From NCBI GenBank assembly GCA_002299795.1, contig DBNP01000023.1, positions 1 through 41,830 on the forward strand: a stretch of 41,830 nucleotides of DNA, in the 5' to 3' direction. The notes under the pieces were generated by a model, which was not told where the DNA came from, ran no database searches, and was given only the letters and a program-made list of their open reading frames with translations. Within the stretch, counting starts at the first letter, position 1. Each line of letters begins with the position of its first letter. This DNA comes from Candidatus Saccharibacteria bacterium UBA669 (GTDB lineage Bacteria; Patescibacteriota; Saccharimonadia; Saccharimonadales; Saccharimonadaceae). Shown in pieces: positions 6,730-15,379 of this stretch. The position numbers and the translations under genes are program-made.

Positions 6730-8244
6730 TCACAGCAAGTTAATGCCTGTAGCGCTCCAGAGCGCACGCCACTGCTGAATGGCACCCTTGACGGGCTTCG
6801 GGCCGAGGCCCTTGCGCTCCATCATCTCCTCGACAATCACCATGGCATCACGGTGCGCCTCCAGACTGGGCGATACTGTCACCCAGATCAGATTGTAGTT
6901 CTGGAGATAGTAGTTGAGCTCTCCAAGCATGCGGTCGCGCGCTTCAAGGCTCTCGTCACGATTAATCGCCTCGTTCGTTCGGTAGCGACCGCTCATATAC
7001 AGATCAGTCGCCGCCCGAAGCAGCGCGATGATGCGTCCCAGGAACCTGGATTCATTCCTCAGATTAACCGCCTGTCCAACCTTTGCGAACGTCCCATTAA
7101 TCGGGTGTCCGTCGTCGTCAAGCAGGCTAAAGCCATCAAGGAAGGATGTTGGGTCAAGCATTTCGGGCTGCGTTGTCACACGGGTAATGCCGATGAAGTT
7201 ACCGTCGACTACCAGGTGGTCAGGGTAGCCTTCAATACGATGCGCCATCAGGTGACGACGCGAACCGATGGCTCCCGCAACACCAGACTGTACATCATCG
7301 TAGTAACCAGCCATGCCGACCGAGTCCCAGGTGCTCCTAAAAAAACTGAGCGCCTCGCTACCGGTTGCAATGTGGGCATCCATGACACCCCACTCCCGAA
7401 GATCGCGTACAATCCGCCGTGCATCGCGCATGATTGGCGACCGCCGAAGTGTCCGCGTGCTAACCGTATCAGCCCGCCTCAGCTTCTGGTTGCCCGTTGT
7501 CGTCAACACCAGCGCCATAGTCACTTCACAGGGAAGTGTCTCATCTATCTTTTGGAGCTCACCAGCTAGCTTATGTAGCGTCATGTGACGGCGCTGTTGC
7601 GGTGTCAGGTTTGACTCCTCGATCACCGGATTGCCCGCCGAGTCCTTCACCATGCCTTCAGGTACGAACACATAGGGATTGATCGACGATCCGATAAACG
7701 TACGCGTCGGCCATGGGTTTGCAGGACTGGTCCGATACACCCATGAAATACCGAGACCGGCACCGAGGTGCTCAAGCCGCTTGGCAAATTCCTTGCTACG
7801 ACGGTACTGCTCCATCAAGTTCTTGGTAGTTGTGCTAGCACCAGTACCGATGATCGGCACCGCGTAGGCATCGTTCGTACCTTTGATACGAAAGAGCCCC
7901 ATACTTACCGAGTCGTCGATGATTTCATCAACGATAAAGGGGACTGGGGGTGGTGCCCCACTCGCCACATCCCACATCACATGCTTCTTGCGCTTGATGT
8001 TGAAATTCACGATACCATCGATCGGTATCCGATACACACGTGTCGTGTTGGTGCGATAAAGCAGTATCACGAGCGTCAGGGTCAGCACTAGCCCATACCA
8101 CCAGAACCCGATTGTCATCGTGATCATGGCGATGCTAGTGACAAACACTACACTCAGCCAAACATCTGGCTCATCAAGCTCAAAGTATCGCTGGCTCAAC
8201 CGGGTGGGAGCCAGAATCTGAGGCGGCTTTACGCGTGTCCTCAT
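6730..8244 (-). CDS. VirB4 N-terminal-like membrane protein (PrgI + SCO6880-like), no P-loop
   Basis: The 504-aa product has two close transmembrane helices at the N-terminus (about 28-65), like a PrgI-type region. A long cytoplasmic part follows that resembles the N-terminal domain of SCO6880/TraC-type conjugation proteins. Visible signatures are R-L-E-H-L-G (about 155-160) and a Q-K-I-D-E-T-L-P-C-E-V segment near 230. The C-terminal region (about 440-490) has L-N-Y-Y-L-Q-N-Y-N-L-I-W-V-T-V, where VirB4-type proteins would enter the ATPase domain. There is no Walker A or B. The start has AGGAGGAG six bases upstream. Together with 5118-6572 it would rebuild a complete VirB4-like protein. Confidence 0.7.
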   Translation of the reverse strand: MRTRVKPPQILAPTRLSQRYFELDEPDVWLSVVFVTSIAMITMTIGFWWYGLVLTLTLVILLYRTNTTRVYRIPIDGIVNFNIKRKKHVMWDVASGAPPPVPFIVDEIIDDSVSMGLFRIKGTNDAYAVPIIGTGASTTTKNLMEQYRRSKEFAKRLEHLGAGLGISWVYRTSPANPWPTRTFIGSSINPYVFVPEGMVKDSAGNPVIEESNLTPQQRRHMTLHKLAGELQKIDETLPCEVTMALVLTTTGNQKLRRADTVSTRTLRRSPIMRDARRIVRDLREWGVMDAHIATGSEALSFFRSTWDSVGMAGYYDDVQSGVAGAIGSRRHLMAHRIEGYPDHLVVDGNFIGITRVTTQPEMLDPTSFLDGFSLLDDDGHPINGTFAKVGQAVNLRNESRFLGRIIALLRAATDLYMSGRYRTNEAINRDESLEARDRMLGELNYYLQNYNLIWVTVSPSLEAHRDAMVIVEEMMERKGLGPKPVKGAIQQWRALWSATGINLL

Positions 8245-8279
8245 TTCTCACTCCTCCTAGATCGGCCCGAATACACATA

Positions 8280-9485
8280 TCATTCGCGAGCGCCCTGCAA
8301 GTAGCCACGAAGCGTGGTTTCCTCTGGGGGCTTCTCGTGTGGTGCACGTTGCTCAAGCTCTTCGCGAGCCGCATGAACTGCGACTGCAACTTCTGGCTGT
8401 CCAGCAACCATAGCACCAAACTCAACGGCCTTACCAGCAGATGTCACAACTGGCAATGATCTTGACTCATCTGACTTCTCAGTTTCGGTTACCACCACTT
8501 CGACCTCTTGAGCCACCCGGTCGCCGGGTGTCATAGGCCTCAGCGATGCATCAATCGTGTCATCAGTGTGCGTCTCCACATCGGGGCGATTTGTCACGTC
8601 AGAATCGGTGTGACCATCGACACTCGAGCGGCTCTTCCCACCGGCTGCACGACTGACATACTCTTTGCTAACCGCGAACATACCGTACACGGCCAGAAAT
8701 GTGAACAGACTCACAATGATCGCCAGGATGACTCTCAAAACAACATTGTCAACTCCAACGGCGACAAGCTGCCCTAGTCGCCTAAAAAGTGCGACCGTTG
8801 GACCACCGAAAAGATACGCGATCAGCCACAGCGCTACAGCGCCGCGCCAGATTTTACGTCCCAACTCACCAAAGCTTAGCGTACCCGCCGCGCCCATCAG
8901 TCCGCCCGCCATCAGGATTGCTCCGACAGCAAACGCAACCAACAAACCAGCCAGGGCCAGCAAGATGATCAGAAAAACCAGGTGAAACCCAAGCGCAACA
9001 AGACCGGGGTCCAGCTTCGGAAAGGGCATACCACTGCTATCGGCGGGTATCGAGCTCGGCCCGATCTTCCCAGCGGCAGAGGAAAGGTTTCTTTGCAGAT
9101 CAAGCATCACTGCATTGAGTTTCCACATTGGCACTGCGAACGCACCAGTCAGCAACACGGCCATGCCGATCTGAGGCAACTTATCAAGCACGCGACCCCA
9201 CAACAGGATCGTCAGACACATCGCACTGAACAGCATATTGAACGCTACGTAGTTCGATAGCGGCCATGCCTGCTCAAAGATAGTCTTCGCCCAGTCAGCG
9301 TGACCGAGTAGTGCCGCAGGATCTGTCAACGACAAGTTGATGAAATCGTTTAGCTTCGTACACCACTCCCATAGCGACTCTGACCAGCCTTCGGTCGGGT
9401 CAAACGGATTTGCCCGAGTGAAGCCAGCCAAGAGCAGCACGACCGGAAGCATTCCAGCCATGCATAGACGCTTCGACCGTGCCAT
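8280..9485 (-). CDS. VirB6/TrbL-like polytopic T4SS channel protein
   Basis: The 401-aa product has an N-terminal signal or first helix (about 7-25) and a periplasmic loop. Five to six further hydrophobic helices follow between about 78 and 275, including the A-G-G-L-M-G-A-A-G-T-L-S-F-G stretch typical of VirB6/TrbL-like proteins. The C-terminus is a 120-residue hydrophilic, acidic and Thr/Glu-rich cytoplasmic tail. The probable role is the inner-membrane translocation pore. The SD (GGGG, 7 bases before ATG) lies inside one of two mutually exclusive hairpins at 9493-9546, so expression may be set by RNA folding. It sits between the pilin-like gene and the VirB4 halves. Confidence 0.72.
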   Translation of the reverse strand: MARSKRLCMAGMLPVVLLLAGFTRANPFDPTEGWSESLWEWCTKLNDFINLSLTDPAALLGHADWAKTIFEQAWPLSNYVAFNMLFSAMCLTILLWGRVLDKLPQIGMAVLLTGAFAVPMWKLNAVMLDLQRNLSSAAGKIGPSSIPADSSGMPFPKLDPGLVALGFHLVFLIILLALAGLLVAFAVGAILMAGGLMGAAGTLSFGELGRKIWRGAVALWLIAYLFGGPTVALFRRLGQLVAVGVDNVVLRVILAIIVSLFTFLAVYGMFAVSKEYVSRAAGGKSRSSVDGHTDSDVTNRPDVETHTDDTIDASLRPMTPGDRVAQEVEVVVTETEKSDESRSLPVVTSAGKAVEFGAMVAGQPEVAVAVHAAREELEQRAPHEKPPEETTLRGYLQGARE

Positions 9486-9492
9486 GCGATTA

Positions 9493-9546
9493 CCCCTTTC
9501 TCATTGAAAATGAGAGGGGGCCGCTAGTCGGATGACTACCGGCCCC
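9493..9546 (-). promoter_or_regulatory. Two overlapping, mutually exclusive hairpins masking an SD
   Basis: Hairpin A pairs 9517-9529 with 9534-9546 (12 bp with one mismatch, 4-base loop). Hairpin B pairs 9499-9505 with 9509-9515 and then GGGG/CCCC between 9493-9496 and 9516-9520. Both use bases 9517-9520, so they cannot form together. On the minus-strand RNA hairpin B hides the SD of the VirB6-like gene, and hairpin A would free it. A could also act as a partial terminator after the abundant pilin-like message. Confidence 0.6.
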
Positions 9547-9553
9547 ATGAGCG

Positions 9554-9883
9554 CTAACAGCCAGCGCCTGGCAACAAATTGGTATTGGCAGCAAGTGCCG
9601 TCACCGCGACGATGAACGCCAGCGCGATGCCGATCCCCTTCACGAGGTTGGGGACCTTCTTCGAGAACGCCAGGAAGATTCCAAACGCCAAGGCGATAAC
9701 GATCACAAACTTACCGATTGTGATCGAGGTACCGTAGATTTCACCGGTCAGCAGCTTGAAGGTTGGCTTCAGGCTGTCGGCAATTTCACACCGCGGTGTG
9801 ATCGTGTCGGTCGGAGGCTCCATAGCCGCCGCCAGACCTGCCTGTGCGTGGGCCGCAGCCCACGCCATCATCGTACTGAACAT
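9554..9883 (-). CDS. Pilin-like (VirB2/TrbC-like) small membrane subunit
   Basis: The mature start is the ATG at 9883, with AAAGGA before it; a 38-residue in-frame extension overlaps the upstream gene and has no SD. The 109-aa product has an Ala-rich N-terminal hydrophobic segment (1-21), a loop with one Cys, and two transmembrane helices (about 53-74 and 80-98) split by a basic K-K-V-P-N-L-V-K turn. It ends in a Cys four residues after a Leu-Pro. This two-helix hairpin with short basic turn is the VirB2/TrbC plan. Its place between the P-loop gene and the VirB6-like gene agrees. It is probably the pilus or channel-lining subunit. Confidence 0.68.
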   Translation of the reverse strand: MFSTMMAWAAAHAQAGLAAAMEPPTDTITPRCEIADSLKPTFKLLTGEIYGTSITIGKFVIVIALAFGIFLAFSKKVPNLVKGIGIALAFIVAVTALAANTNLLPGAGC

Positions 9884-9899
9884 AGTGGTTCCTTTCGGG

Positions 9900-11426
9900 T
9901 CAGTACTCGTCGATGACGAGCGGGGCGGGTGATTGGAAATCATCCGGGACAGCAATGCCCCGAACGCGTGCCGTCTCTTCAAAGATCGCCACGGCAATCG
10001 CCAAGAAATCCCGCGCCGTATCGTCCTGAATACGCTTCAGAGCGACTGGCGCAACGTCTTCGCGCGCAATATACGGGTCGAACCGAACGGTCAAACCCTT
10101 ACCAGCCCACCTCGGAAGAGGCGGGGCATTGACATCCTGCACCTGTGGGCGAGTGAGCTCCTCGAAATCGATCGGTGGGTCAGTGGGGCGAACCCCTGTC
10201 ACCACTACGATCGAATGACGAACCTTCTCCCGCGTCGATATCCGTTCGCCAGGCAACGCGACTGCGTCATCCTGCACGCCCGTACCGTCGTAGTGATCGG
10301 TATTGTGACCAGCGATGGTTTTGGTTAGCGTCAGTAGCGAGACTGGTGTCGGGGCCATGCCCACAAACACCAACACATCACTGAAGCGCACCGCCGCCAC
10401 TGGCACACTACCGTACTCCACATTGTCATTGCCGTGATCCAAAATGACCAAACCGGTACTCTTATAGAGCCCGCGTATGAGTCGTACAAACTGCTCGGCA
10501 TTGTAGTCACCGGCATCGCCCACCACACTATTAGCGTCCTCGCTGATAATTCCAAGCCCATGAGGGGTGATCGGAATATACGGCGCGAGCGCACGATAGG
10601 TGTTAAGCGAGTCGATGTCTTTGATGAGCCGTCCGACAGGCAGCGCCGTACGAGGATCAATCCCCGCCATGATAGCAAGGGTACTGGTCGCCGTATTGAG
10701 CGTAGCTGGCGCAATCACACCATTGATGCGAGTTTCGTCCGTGACAGCCGACCCGACATAGAGTCCGACCGTCGACTTACCGCCCGACTTGATGTTGCAA
10801 AACGATACGACGGGACGAATCCCGAAGTTTGCCAGCAACCGCAAGCGACTGATGTACTGTGCGGTCTGCGCAGCAGCCTGTGCCGCCACCGCCTCTTGCT
10901 CGCGGCCATCCCAGAACTTCTGGAACGCAGCAAGCTCAGCAGTGTTCAATTGCCGCACAAGCGGCCTCTTGACGCGTAGCAGCTTGTGAAGCCACACATC
11001 CCCGCCAAGACACGGCCCAAGACCGCCCTCGGTTGCTGGAATAGCCGGGTTTTCTGCACGCTTAACGCGCACCGTCTGCCCAGCCGCAACATCTGTCGCA
11101 CTAGCTTCCACCGCCACTCGCTGCTTCGGCAACCCATAGGTCGCCTCAGCACGCTCGCGGCCAAGAAATGATCGTACGACAATCACTACAGCAACAAGGG
11201 CAAGTGGCAACACCGACAGCGGCCAAAGCCGCCCAGTGAGCCACGAGACCAGTACCAGTAGGGCAATCACCGCAAGGGTGATCGTCGTTGGGTTAATCGT
11301 CACGCGAGGTTGAGCTCTGCGCGCCGCCCTTTTGTCTGGGGTGGTAGCAGGCGTCTCGGGCTGCTTGGTGGCGCGCGTATCAGGCACGACACCCACAACA
11401 CGACCTTCGTCGCTAGGCTTAGCCAC
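9900..11426 (-). CDS. Membrane-anchored ParA/MinD-like P-loop protein of the T4SS locus
   Basis: The 508-aa product begins with a basic/Pro-rich cytoplasmic segment (1-42) and two transmembrane helices (about 45-88). A P-loop domain from about 200 has an atypical nucleotide loop, N-I-K-S-G-G-K-S-T at 211-219. A second motif, L-V-I-L-D-H-G-N-D (about 325-333), matches the ParA/MinD Walker B region. One residue is missing relative to the K-G-G-V-G-K-T consensus, so ATP use is likely but not certain. The start is GTG with AAGGAGG five bases upstream. First gene of the operon, after a leader of about 220 bases. It may position or power the channel, as ParA-like proteins of actinobacterial conjugation loci are thought to do. 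Confidence 0.68.
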   Translation of the reverse strand: MAKPSDEGRVVGVVPDTRATKQPETPATTPDKRAARRAQPRVTINPTTITLAVIALLVLVSWLTGRLWPLSVLPLALVAVVIVVRSFLGRERAEATYGLPKQRVAVEASATDVAAGQTVRVKRAENPAIPATEGGLGPCLGGDVWLHKLLRVKRPLVRQLNTAELAAFQKFWDGREQEAVAAQAAAQTAQYISRLRLLANFGIRPVVSFCNIKSGGKSTVGLYVGSAVTDETRINGVIAPATLNTATSTLAIMAGIDPRTALPVGRLIKDIDSLNTYRALAPYIPITPHGLGIISEDANSVVGDAGDYNAEQFVRLIRGLYKSTGLVILDHGNDNVEYGSVPVAAVRFSDVLVFVGMAPTPVSLLTLTKTIAGHNTDHYDGTGVQDDAVALPGERISTREKVRHSIVVVTGVRPTDPPIDFEELTRPQVQDVNAPPLPRWAGKGLTVRFDPYIAREDVAPVALKRIQDDTARDFLAIAVAIFEETARVRGIAVPDDFQSPAPLVIDEY

Positions 11427-11648
11427 GGTTGCCTCCTTGAGATCGAGTAGTCATATAACTTGCTGTGTTTTTAAGGTACGCTCACCAGAGAACAAAAACT
11501 CCGGCTCAGTACAAGTCGTGCATACACGAGCAAGCCCGAACATGTGTCCGGGTCACCACTCTGCTTATCCCCACACCACCTGCAAGCAGAATCGAAATCC
11601 AGACACGAATCTGTGTTGTCCGATACTGTTAAGTGAGTGTTCTGTGTA
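11427..11648 (-). other. Long structured leader of the T4SS-like operon
   Basis: From the promoter at 11655-11684 the transcript would run about 220 bases before the GTG at 11426. The minus-strand RNA can form a CCCG/CGGG hairpin around 11536-11556 and a GTCG/CGAC-type hairpin around 11511-11530. No ORF of note is present. It may hold a regulatory element. Confidence 0.4.
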
Positions 11649-11654
11649 TTTTCG

Positions 11655-11684
11655 TATACAGTACCATGAAAATATTTTGTCAAC
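11655..11684 (-). promoter_or_regulatory. Promoter of the T4SS-like operon
   Basis: The minus strand has TTGACA (11684-11679) and TGTATA (11660-11655), 18 bases apart, in an AT-rich region. This is the best promoter candidate upstream of the 11426 GTG. Confidence 0.6.
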
Positions 11685-11909
11685 AAGTCTAGTTATTCAA
11701 TGATTATGTTGTATTATATTTTTATTTCTAGATCAGCCCTATCCTTTAGTATAAAAAGTCAGCCCTTGCATGATAACCGTTTATACGATGATATATGTAT
11801 TCATCGAAACCAGCACTAGGCCGCCAAACACTCTTGGTTGTTTGCATGAGCCATGTCGTGTATGCTTATGCTATAACCATCTAACACACAAAAGGACACT
11901 TCTGATCTA
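11685..11909. other. AT-rich divergent intergenic region
   Basis: It separates the minus-strand secretion operon from the plus-strand exported protein. I see AT-rich promoter-like stretches (for example around 11765-11785 and 11845-11875) and an AAAGGA about 13 bases before the ATG at 11910. No gene is visible. Confidence 0.4.
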
Positions 11910-12422
11910 ATGAAGAACCTAGTACTCATCGCTGCGATCACCGCCGCGATCGTTGCATCTATCGCATATGCAGCGTTTTCACGAACACTACAAATCAACG
12001 GTACCAGCTCAATCACTGGTGACTGGGATGTGCATATCGACTCAATCACTCCCACCCTGGGTGCGGGCGCAACAAACAACTCAGTACCAAGCGTTGGAGC
12101 AGACGGCCTGTCGGCGACATTTGACACAAATTTTGCCTACCCGGGCGCATCCGCATCCTATGATGTAGCCATTACGAACCATGGCAGCATCAACGCTGAA
12201 GTCAGTGCGATTCCAAGTGTCACAACGATCAATGGCGAGGAGCCTATCGACGTCGAGTATGCCGTCGCTGGCCCCGCAATCGGCGACCAACTAAGTGCTG
12301 GTAGCACCGTACACGCCACAGTGACAGTTAACTGGAAAAGTACCGGCACCACCAACCCGGCCGCGCTTTCAAAATCAACAACGCTGAGCTATGGCTACAT
12401 CCAAAGCGCCACACAGCCGTAG
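11910..12422 (+). CDS. Exported TasA/camelysin-like surface protein
   Basis: The 170-aa product has a signal peptide (residues 1-22, ending A-Y-A-A-F-S). A beta-rich, Thr/Ser/Asn-rich extracytoplasmic domain follows, without Cys. The arrangement 'A-F-S-R-T-L-x-I-N-G-T-S-S-I-T-G-x-W-D-V' directly after the signal, and a later 'Y-D-V-A-I-T-N-H-G' strand, resemble small secreted bacterial fibre or S-layer-like proteins of the TasA/camelysin type. The similarity is by pattern only. It overlaps the following exporter gene by 32 bases in a different frame, so the two are co-expressed. The product may be exported or assembled at the surface. The SD is AAAGGA, somewhat far (about 13 bases) from the ATG. 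Confidence 0.6.
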   Translation: MKNLVLIAAITAAIVASIAYAAFSRTLQINGTSSITGDWDVHIDSITPTLGAGATNNSVPSVGADGLSATFDTNFAYPGASASYDVAITNHGSINAEVSAIPSVTTINGEEPIDVEYAVAGPAIGDQLSAGSTVHATVTVNWKSTGTTNPAALSKSTTLSYGYIQSATQP

Positions 12423-14721
12423 TAGCAAGCCCCAGTCCAAGCTGTATGTCTTTTGGAGTGCCGTGGTAAAAAAATATACAACGAGACGGTTCGATTGGAG
12501 GCGGACTCTCGTACCACTAGCCCTCATTGTGGTCTGGTTTGCTATAGCGGGAGTTGGCGGCCCCTACTTTGGTCGCATCGATGAGGTCTCAAGTAACGAC
12601 CTCTCGACATTTCTACCAAAAAGTGCCGAATCAACCGCAGTAAGCAACGAGCTGACAAGGTTTCAAGACAATAGGTCCATACCGACGACAATCATTTTCG
12701 AAAAATCAGACACACTGAGCCAGGCTGACCGCCAAGGGTTAACAGACCTGATCTCAAAGCTTCAACAAGTCAAAGGCGTGAATGGTACGATCAGCCCACC
12801 AATTATCGCTAAGGACGGCAAGGCTGCGCTGGTTGTTGTGCCAATCGCACGCGACGCCGAGCTCAAGACGGTATTTGGTGATATCAAATCAACCATCAAT
12901 CAAGCAAAAACAGGTCTCCGCTCCTACGTTGGTGGGCCAGCATCCTATTCACGTGATCTACAGGTCGCATTCAGTGGCATCGACGGCACACTACTGCTAG
13001 TGGCACTAGCTGTGGTGTTTATCATTCTACTCATCGTCTATCGCTCGCCACTGTTACCAATCATTGTACTCATGACATCAATGGTCGCGCTTTCAGCAGC
13101 GATATATATCGTCTGGCATACTGCCGATGCTGGTATCATTACGCTCAATGGGCAGGTGCAGGGAATCCTCTTTATCCTTGTTATTGGCGCGACAACCGAC
13201 TATTCTCTCCTCTATTTGTCACGACTTCGCGAAGAGCTCTTCAACCGCAAAAAAGTCATCGAGGCAACAGTTGCCTCACTACGCGGCACGGTCGAGCCAA
13301 TCCTCGCCACCGGAGCGACCGTGATTGCGGGCCTAATGTGCCTCCTACTCTCTGACCTTGGCTCCAACAAAGCCCTCGGACCAGTCGGCGGTATTGGTAT
13401 TGCAGTTGCTATGCTCGCAGCACTCACGTTTCTCCCTGCCGCACTATCACTGTTCGGTCGCCGCGCCTTTTGGCCACGCACACCCCAGTATGACCCTGCT
13501 CATATGAACTCATATAACGCACGCCATCGCGCGTGGGCGCGAATCGGCACGTATGTGTCAAGTCACCCCCGCAAACTATGGGTTGTGACGAGCTGCTGCT
13601 TGCTCCTTGCGTGCCTTGGGTTTTTCCAGCTACGGGCTAGCGGCGTTGCGCAGAGTGATCTTGTACTTGGCTACTCAGAGGCACGCGAAGCACAGCAGCA
13701 AATCGACGATCACTTCGCTGGTGGATCCGGCGTGCCCGCCTATGTAATCACACCATCCGGTAAGCTCAACGATGTCGTGGATCTCCTCGACAAAGATGCT
13801 AGTATCGCATCAGTCAGCGCGATTGCAACTGGCTCCCCAAGTGGCACGGTGCCGATTGGCAACGCAAAAGCAGAGTTCATGCGTACCCTGGGTGATGGTA
13901 TACGTGCCAAGCTGGCAAGCGACCCGCTGTATCTCTCACTTGATGAGCAGGGGCGCGGGAACCTCTATCGTGGACTATTGCTGCAGGCCGACCCTTTTGC
14001 CGCTGCGACGCCGAAGATCGTCGACGGTGATATTGTACTCCAAGCAACACTCACTGACGAACCAGATTCAGACGCAGCCAAAGCCACCATCGTCCGCCTG
14101 CGCAATGCTACAAAGTCGGTTGATAGCACAATACGTATTGGCGGCGTCACCGCACTCCAGCTCGATACCAACACGACATCAGCCCGCGACAGTAGTATCA
14201 TTATCCCTGCGATTCTAGCCGCGATTACTGTAATACTCATCGTGTTGCTCCGTTCGCTGGTTGCTCCGTTTGTACTACTGCTCACGACCATCATTTCATT
14301 CGGTTCGACACTTGGCATATCGGCACTTCTTTTCAACCACGTACTCAAATTCCCAGGCGCAGATCCGTCGGTCGTCCTCTTTGGTTTTGTATTCCTTGTT
14401 GCGCTGGGGATCGATTACAACATCTTCCTGATGACCAGGGTACGCGAGGAAACGCTCCATCATGGTGTCAAAAAGGGTACCATCAAAGCACTAGTTGTCA
14501 CTGGTGGTGTTATCACTAGTGCTGGTGTCGTACTGGCCGCTACCTTTGCGGCATTAGGGGTGATTCCGATCCTGTTTCTCGCACAGCTCGCATTTGTCGT
14601 TGCGTTCGGCGTACTGCTCGATACAATCGTCGTGCGCTCATTACTCGTGCCAGCACTCACACTTGAAATCGGCAAAATCATGTGGTGGCCCGGACTCAAG
14701 AAAAGTAAAAGCCCCCGCTAA
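12391..14721 (+). CDS. MMPL/RND-family exporter, 776 aa
   Basis: This is a polytopic transporter with two repeats. Each has one N-terminal helix (about 42-60 and 395-415), a large extracytoplasmic loop, then a block of five helices (about 195-355 and 600-765). The G-x-x-x-D-Y motif of MMPL proteins appears in both halves: G-A-T-T-D-Y-S-L-L-Y-L near 272 and A-L-G-I-D-Y-N-I-F-L-M near 675. The Asp residues would carry the proton relay. Substrates of this family include lipids and peptides; none can be named here. The basic N-terminus (about 1-40) is cytoplasmic. The start at 12391 lies within the preceding gene. The stop codon sits in the loop of a terminator-like hairpin that serves the convergent gene. 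Confidence 0.85.
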   Translation: MATSKAPHSRSSKPQSKLYVFWSAVVKKYTTRRFDWRRTLVPLALIVVWFAIAGVGGPYFGRIDEVSSNDLSTFLPKSAESTAVSNELTRFQDNRSIPTTIIFEKSDTLSQADRQGLTDLISKLQQVKGVNGTISPPIIAKDGKAALVVVPIARDAELKTVFGDIKSTINQAKTGLRSYVGGPASYSRDLQVAFSGIDGTLLLVALAVVFIILLIVYRSPLLPIIVLMTSMVALSAAIYIVWHTADAGIITLNGQVQGILFILVIGATTDYSLLYLSRLREELFNRKKVIEATVASLRGTVEPILATGATVIAGLMCLLLSDLGSNKALGPVGGIGIAVAMLAALTFLPAALSLFGRRAFWPRTPQYDPAHMNSYNARHRAWARIGTYVSSHPRKLWVVTSCCLLLACLGFFQLRASGVAQSDLVLGYSEAREAQQQIDDHFAGGSGVPAYVITPSGKLNDVVDLLDKDASIASVSAIATGSPSGTVPIGNAKAEFMRTLGDGIRAKLASDPLYLSLDEQGRGNLYRGLLLQADPFAAATPKIVDGDIVLQATLTDEPDSDAAKATIVRLRNATKSVDSTIRIGGVTALQLDTNTTSARDSSIIIPAILAAITVILIVLLRSLVAPFVLLLTTIISFGSTLGISALLFNHVLKFPGADPSVVLFGFVFLVALGIDYNIFLMTRVREETLHHGVKKGTIKALVVTGGVITSAGVVLAATFAALGVIPILFLAQLAFVVAFGVLLDTIVVRSLLVPALTLEIGKIMWWPGLKKSKSPR

Positions 14722-14729
14722 GCGGGGGG
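14701..14729 (-). terminator. Terminator of the 14737-15156 gene, inside the MMPL 3' end
   Basis: CCCCCGC (14712-14718) pairs with GCGGGGG (14722-14728). The three-base loop is exactly the TAA stop of the plus-strand gene. The T-run (TTTTACTTTT) is on the minus strand, so the terminator works for the convergent gene and lies in coding sequence of its neighbour. Confidence 0.7.
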
Positions 14730-14736
14730 TAGGTGG

Positions 14737-15156
14737 TCAGCGCTTCTTGGACTTGGGGTGCGTAACCTTCATCACCCAGTAGCCCTCTGTCACAACATCC
14801 CACCCAAGATTTCGCAGCCGCTCGATGAAGATACTACGAGCAGGGGAATGTAGTGATTCGCCTCGAAGACTCGAGGTGTCGTAATCAAACGTATCACCCG
14901 ATCCTCTGTATGTCGTCTTGAGGGCCAACATGAAGCCCTGCACAAGCTTCTCGAGCACAACATCAAGAGCCGGCTTCGTCTGCTGCCACGCCTCATCAGG
15001 CGACGGCAGTACGTCACATGGATCGGCGTCGCGCACGACGCTGGCTTGATGCAGCGGCTGGCCAAGTGGCGCGTCCTGTGGACCGTCGCAGCGAGCACCA
15101 CTACTACCCAAGCCCTCTTCCTCTTCGTCGCGACGAGGCGTACGAACAATATTCAT
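14737..15156 (-). CDS. Hypothetical protein, 139 aa
   Basis: I do not recognise the family. The N-terminal 50 residues are charged and Gly/Pro-rich, probably disordered. The C-terminal half (about 60-139) looks folded, with helices and a final W-D-V-V-T-E-G-Y-W-V-M-K-V strand ending in a basic tail. There is no SD. A TAGTAT box ends about 12 bases before the ATG, so the message may be nearly leaderless. It is convergent with the MMPL gene and divergent from the sensor kinase. Confidence 0.55.
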   Translation of the reverse strand: MNIVRTPRRDEEEEGLGSSGARCDGPQDAPLGQPLHQASVVRDADPCDVLPSPDEAWQQTKPALDVVLEKLVQGFMLALKTTYRGSGDTFDYDTSSLRGESLHSPARSIFIERLRNLGWDVVTEGYWVMKVTHPKSKKR

Positions 15157-15289
15157 AGCTACACCGCCATACTACCTCTGAGAGTGAGCAGAGGTACACT
15201 CGCTTCCGACAGCTCGGATTACGCCTACTGTATCACTTTTAGTTGCCGATGGCAATCAATCTCGCTGTCGCCACACGCTTGTCACACGC

Positions 15290-15318
15290 TTGCCACACCC
15301 CTAATCACAGGGTATACT
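15290..15318 (+). promoter_or_regulatory. Promoter of the sensor kinase operon
   Basis: TTGCCA (15290-15295) and TATACT (15313-15318) are separated by 17 bases. The expected transcript start is near 15325, giving a leader of about 55 bases with a run of seven G at 15347-15353. Confidence 0.7.
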
Positions 15319-15379
15319 AGAGCATAAGCACTACTATACGAATAGAGGGGGGGCTATTAAACCACGCCAATTCAGCAAT

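Noticed and set aside
6853..7569. 238-codon plus-strand ORF
   Set aside because: It is antisense to the VirB4 N-terminal-like gene, with His/Arg/Thr-rich non-globular composition and no start signals.
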